In this document: positions 5,741 to 8,707 of the stretch, in pieces | Numbering within the stretch: the first letter of the stretch is position 1 | How the letters are laid out: each line of letters begins with the position of its first letter | NCBI GenBank assembly: GCA_937872275.1 | Contig: CALMSE010000189.1 | Location: forward strand, 1-8,707 | Reading direction: 5' to 3' | DNA from: an uncultured Leucobacter sp. | GTDB taxonomy: Bacteria; Actinomycetota; Actinomycetes; Actinomycetales; Microbacteriaceae | DNA length: 8,707 nucleotides | Position numbers and translations under genes: made by a program | The notes under the pieces: model-generated | What the model saw: the letters and a program-made list of their open reading frames with translations, nothing else | What the model was told of the DNA's origin: nothing | The model's database searches: none

Positions 5741-8707
5741 ATGAAACTGCGGTTGACGCTGGCGCAGACGGGCGGGGCAGGCGGCGCGGACGGCGAGGCG
5801 GGGGACGTCACGCTCTCGTGCGACGTCACCCAGACCGTGGCGGAGACCGCTCGCACGCTGATCCGCTCGGGCGCCGGCGCCGATCCGCAACTCCAGGCGC
5901 TCGCGGACGCGCGCTTCGCGCCGGTCACACTCGTCGGCAGGCCCACGGAGGGGGCGTCGTCGGTGATGCTCGATCCGGCGACGCCCATCGGAGCCTCGGG
6001 CCTGCAATCGGGATGGATCATCGAGCCGGTCGCCGAGTTCGGGCCCTGGCGCGACACCGAGCGGGTCATCGCCGTCGCGGGCTATGTCGAGGTACTCTCG
6101 GGGCGGCAGGCCGGGGTCTTCTTCAGCCTCGTGCCGGGGGCGAACTCCATCGGCCGCGATCGCAGCGCGCGCATCCATCTCGGCGACCCGAGCGTCTCGC
6201 GGCGCCACGCCTCGATCGAGATCCGGCAGGAGGTCGGGCAGGGGATCGTGCTGCACGACCTGGGATCCGCGAACGGCATCCTGGTCGACGGAAAGCGGAC
6301 CTCGCAGCTGGCGATCGAGTATCCGCGGATCGTGCAGCTCGGCACCGTGGAGATCCGCATCACGCCCGGTCCGCCGCCGCAGAGCATCCCGCAGCTGACC
6401 CACCAGGTCATGCACACCCGCTCGCCGCGGGTCGGCCCGCGCTTCCCGCAGTCTGAACGGGAACTCCCGGCGCCCCCCGCGCCGCCGACGCCCGGCCGCG
6501 TGCCGATGCTCGCGATGCTGGCGCCCATGATGATGGGCGGCGTGCTGTTCCTCGTGACGCAATCGCCGATGAGCCTCATGATGGTGGCGTTCACCCCGCT
6601 CATGATGGTCGGCTCGTGGGTCGACGGCAGGCTCAGCGGGCGCCGGAAGCAGCGGGGAGACCTGCAGCGCTTCACCGAGACGCTGGAGACCGAGCGCGGC
6701 GAGCTGGCCGAGCTGCGCGGTCGCGAGATCGAGGTGCGCGCGGCCGAGACCCCCGCCTTCCCCGAGATCGCGGCAGCGATCGCCCACCGCGACGGCCTGC
6801 TCTGGACGCGCCGGCCCGAGCACCGCTCCTTTCTGGAGGTGCGCTTCGGCGAGGGGGTGCTGCCCAGCCGCACCCGGGTGAAGCTGCCCGCACGCGGCGA
6901 GGCGTCGGCCGAGCACTGGAAGGCGCTGTGCGAGATCGAGGAGGAGTTCCGCGAGGTCGCCCCCGTGCCCGTGCTGGAGCGCCTCGACCGCTGCGGTTCG
7001 ATCGGCCTCGCCGGCGAGCCGTTCTGGGCGGAGGGCATGGCTCGCTCGCTCGTGCTGCAGCTCGCGGGCCTGCACTCGCCCGCGGAGCTCGCGCTCGCCG
7101 GCTTCGTGGGCCCCGGGGACGCCGAGGATTGGGAGTGGCTGAAGTGGCTCCCGCACATCGACTCCGTGACGAGCCCGATCCCGTGCTGGCCGCTCGCCGA
7201 CGATCCGCCCTCCTCGACGCGGCTCATCACCGCCCTCGAGGGACTGCTCGAGACCCGCCGCGCGGCGATGGGCGCTCGGGCGGAGGTGCGCTCGCACCTC
7301 GACATCGGGGCGCGCAACGACGCCCACCAGGGCGAGGCCGTGACCGCGCTGCCGATCACGCCCGCCGTGGTGGTGCTCGTGCTCGACGACCAGCAGATCG
7401 AGGCCTCCCGGCTCATCGCCCTCGCGGAGCAGGGGCCCGACCTCGGCATCCACCTCATCTGGGTCGCGCGCGAGCGCGCATCCATTCCCGCCGCCTGCCG
7501 CACCTTCGCGGAGCTCGGGCACGCAGAGGGCAGCGTCAGCTTCGTGCGCAGCGGCGATCGCGTGCCGCTGCAGCGGCTCGAGAACGCCGAGACCCGGCTG
7601 GCGCTCGAGCTCGCCAGACGCCTCTCGCCGGTCGAAGACACGGGCGCGCGCGTGCTCGACGAGAGCGACCTGCCGAAGTCGGTGAATCTGCGCGAGCTGC
7701 ACCCCGTCGATCTGCTGGGCGGATCGAGCGCGATCGCGCAGGCCTGGGCCAGATCCGGCACCCTCACCTCGCAGTGGGCGAAGGGGGCGGATCGCGAACC
7801 GGTCTCGCTCGCCGCCATCGTGGGCCAGGGGCCAGACGGGCCCTCCGTCATCGATCTGCGGGTGCACGGTCCGCACGCGCTCGTGGGCGGCACGACCGGC
7901 GCCGGCAAGTCGGAGTTCCTGCAGAGCTGGATCATGAGCATGGCGGCGAGCACGAGCCCCGACCGCCTGACGTTCCTGCTCGTCGACTACAAGGGCGGCG
8001 CCGCGTTCGCCGAGTGCACCGAGCTGCCGCACACCGTGGGCCTCGTCACCGATCTCAGCCCCCATCTCGTGCGGCGTGCGCTCACCTCCCTGCGCGCCGA
8101 GCTGCGGTACCGCGAGGAGCTGCTCGCCGAGCACGGGGCGAAGGACCTCATCACCATGGAGCGCCGCTCCGATCCGGCGGCGCCCCCGACGCTGCTCATC
8201 GTGATCGACGAGTTCGCGGCCCTCGCGAACGAGATCCCCGAGTTCGTCGACGGGGTCATCGACGTCGCGCAGCGCGGCCGCTCGCTCGGCCTGCACCTGA
8301 TCATGGCGACCCAGCGCCCCGCGGGCGTCATCAAGGACAATCTGCGCGCGAACACGAATCTGCGCGTCGCACTGCGCATGGCCGACGAGGCCGACAGCAG
8401 CGACGTGATCGGGGTGAAGGACGCCGCGTTCTTCGGCGCGGAGACGCCGGGCCGGGGCGCCATCAAGGTGGGGCCGGGGCGGATCGCCCACTTCCAGACC
8501 GGTTACCTCGGTGGGCGGGCCTCCGCCTCGTCCGGCGCGTCGACCCGGCTCGAGGTTCGCCCTCTCGGCTTCACCGAGGGCCGGGCCTGGGACCTGCCGC
8601 CGGAGCGCGAGGAGCCCGCGGCGAAGCGATCCGCCCGCGACATCGAGGTGCTGCGCGACGGAATCGTCGCCGCGGCCGCGGCCGTCGGCGTGGCCGTGCC
8701 GCGCCGC
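5741..8707 (+). CDS. eccC: EccC/EssC-type T7SS ATPase with N-terminal FHA domain (3' end outside window)
   Basis: 989 codons are visible and the frame is still open at the edge. The family usually has about 1,300-1,500 residues. Order: a beta-rich segment at 1-100; an FHA domain at about 125-215 with IGRD (137-140), SVSRRH (151-156) and DLGSANG (173-179); a Pro-rich linker; a hydrophobic hairpin of two membrane helices (about 254-294); a linker domain (295-690); and the first FtsK/SpoIIIE ATPase domain. That domain has Walker A GGTTGAGKS (716-724), a DYKGG motif, Walker B LLIVIDE (818-824) and the RGRSLGLHLIMATQRP block. Both Walker motifs look intact, so this domain should bind and probably hydrolyse ATP. 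It is the membrane motor that recognises and exports WXG100-type substrates. The FHA suggests phospho-threonine control. The second and third ATPase domains would lie to the right. Confidence 0.93.
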   Translation, partial: MKLRLTLAQTGGAGGADGEAGDVTLSCDVTQTVAETARTLIRSGAGADPQLQALADARFAPVTLVGRPTEGASSVMLDPATPIGASGLQSGWIIEPVAEFGPWRDTERVIAVAGYVEVLSGRQAGVFFSLVPGANSIGRDRSARIHLGDPSVSRRHASIEIRQEVGQGIVLHDLGSANGILVDGKRTSQLAIEYPRIVQLGTVEIRITPGPPPQSIPQLTHQVMHTRSPRVGPRFPQSERELPAPPAPPTPGRVPMLAMLAPMMMGGVLFLVTQSPMSLMMVAFTPLMMVGSWVDGRLSGRRKQRGDLQRFTETLETERGELAELRGREIEVRAAETPAFPEIAAAIAHRDGLLWTRRPEHRSFLEVRFGEGVLPSRTRVKLPARGEASAEHWKALCEIEEEFREVAPVPVLERLDRCGSIGLAGEPFWAEGMARSLVLQLAGLHSPAELALAGFVGPGDAEDWEWLKWLPHIDSVTSPIPCWPLADDPPSSTRLITALEGLLETRRAAMGARAEVRSHLDIGARNDAHQGEAVTALPITPAVVVLVLDDQQIEASRLIALAEQGPDLGIHLIWVARERASIPAACRTFAELGHAEGSVSFVRSGDRVPLQRLENAETRLALELARRLSPVEDTGARVLDESDLPKSVNLRELHPVDLLGGSSAIAQAWARSGTLTSQWAKGADREPVSLAAIVGQGPDGPSVIDLRVHGPHALVGGTTGAGKSEFLQSWIMSMAASTSPDRLTFLLVDYKGGAAFAECTELPHTVGLVTDLSPHLVRRALTSLRAELRYREELLAEHGAKDLITMERRSDPAAPPTLLIVIDEFAALANEIPEFVDGVIDVAQRGRSLGLHLIMATQRPAGVIKDNLRANTNLRVALRMADEADSSDVIGVKDAAFFGAETPGRGAIKVGPGRIAHFQTGYLGGRASASSGASTRLEVRPLGFTEGRAWDLPPEREEPAAKRSARDIEVLRDGIVAAAAAVGVAVPRR

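Noticed and set aside
5669..8491. Very long minus-strand open frame (940 codons) opposite the ATPase gene
   Set aside because: It is a shadow of the + strand gene caused by high G+C. Its product is a low-complexity Arg/His/Ala/Gly-rich sequence with no motif, whereas the + frame has FHA, Walker A and Walker B motifs.
1..8707. CRISPR arrays, tRNA/rRNA genes, transposases and attachment sites
   Set aside because: I looked for regular short repeats, tRNA-like arms, DDE-type transposase motifs and terminal inverted repeats and saw none. The only repeats found are the gene paralogues described.

Overview
The window looks like chromosomal DNA of a high-G+C actinobacterium, probably Microbacteriaceae or a close relative. 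This rests on the strong G/C bias at third codon positions in most genes, and on an EccC/EssC-type motor that carries an FHA domain together with actinobacterial DUF1023-type hydrolases. The genus is not proven from sequence. All supported genes lie on the + strand.

Layout: (1) Bases 1-402 are the C-terminal end of a DUF1023-like alpha/beta-hydrolase that begins outside the window. (2) Bases 392-982 and 992-1564 are two tandem paralogues of a small exported protein. The first has a lipobox. The second has lost the lipobox cysteine. (3) Bases 1729-2226 encode a four-helix YiaA/YiaB-family membrane protein, separated from its neighbours by non-coding gaps. (4) Bases 2361-2654 encode a WXG100-size protein without the canonical W-x-G. 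(5) After a strong hairpin, bases 2760-3068 encode a second small helical protein. (6) Bases 3065-5104 encode a full-length 679-residue protein with a helical N-terminus and a DUF1023-type hydrolase C-terminus. (7) Bases 5088-5675 encode a lipoprotein homologous to the two upstream paralogues. (8) From 5741 to the right edge runs the N-terminal two thirds of an FHA-containing FtsK/SpoIIIE ATPase of the type VII secretion (T7SS) motor family.

Working model (inference): this is a type VII secretion locus with its own cargo. The small WXG100-like and helical proteins act as substrate or targeting partners. The hydrolase is the exported effector. The lipoprotein that overlaps its 3' end is its immunity protein, placed on the outer face of the membrane where a secreted lipase-like toxin would act. 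The EccC/EssC protein is the motor. The left end carries a second effector tail followed by two homologous candidate immunity proteins, so the region looks like a duplicated and diversifying effector/immunity island. The general plan resembles the staphylococcal TslA/TilA lipase toxin system, but the domain order and the protein families differ. I could not confirm whether this actinobacterial version has been described.
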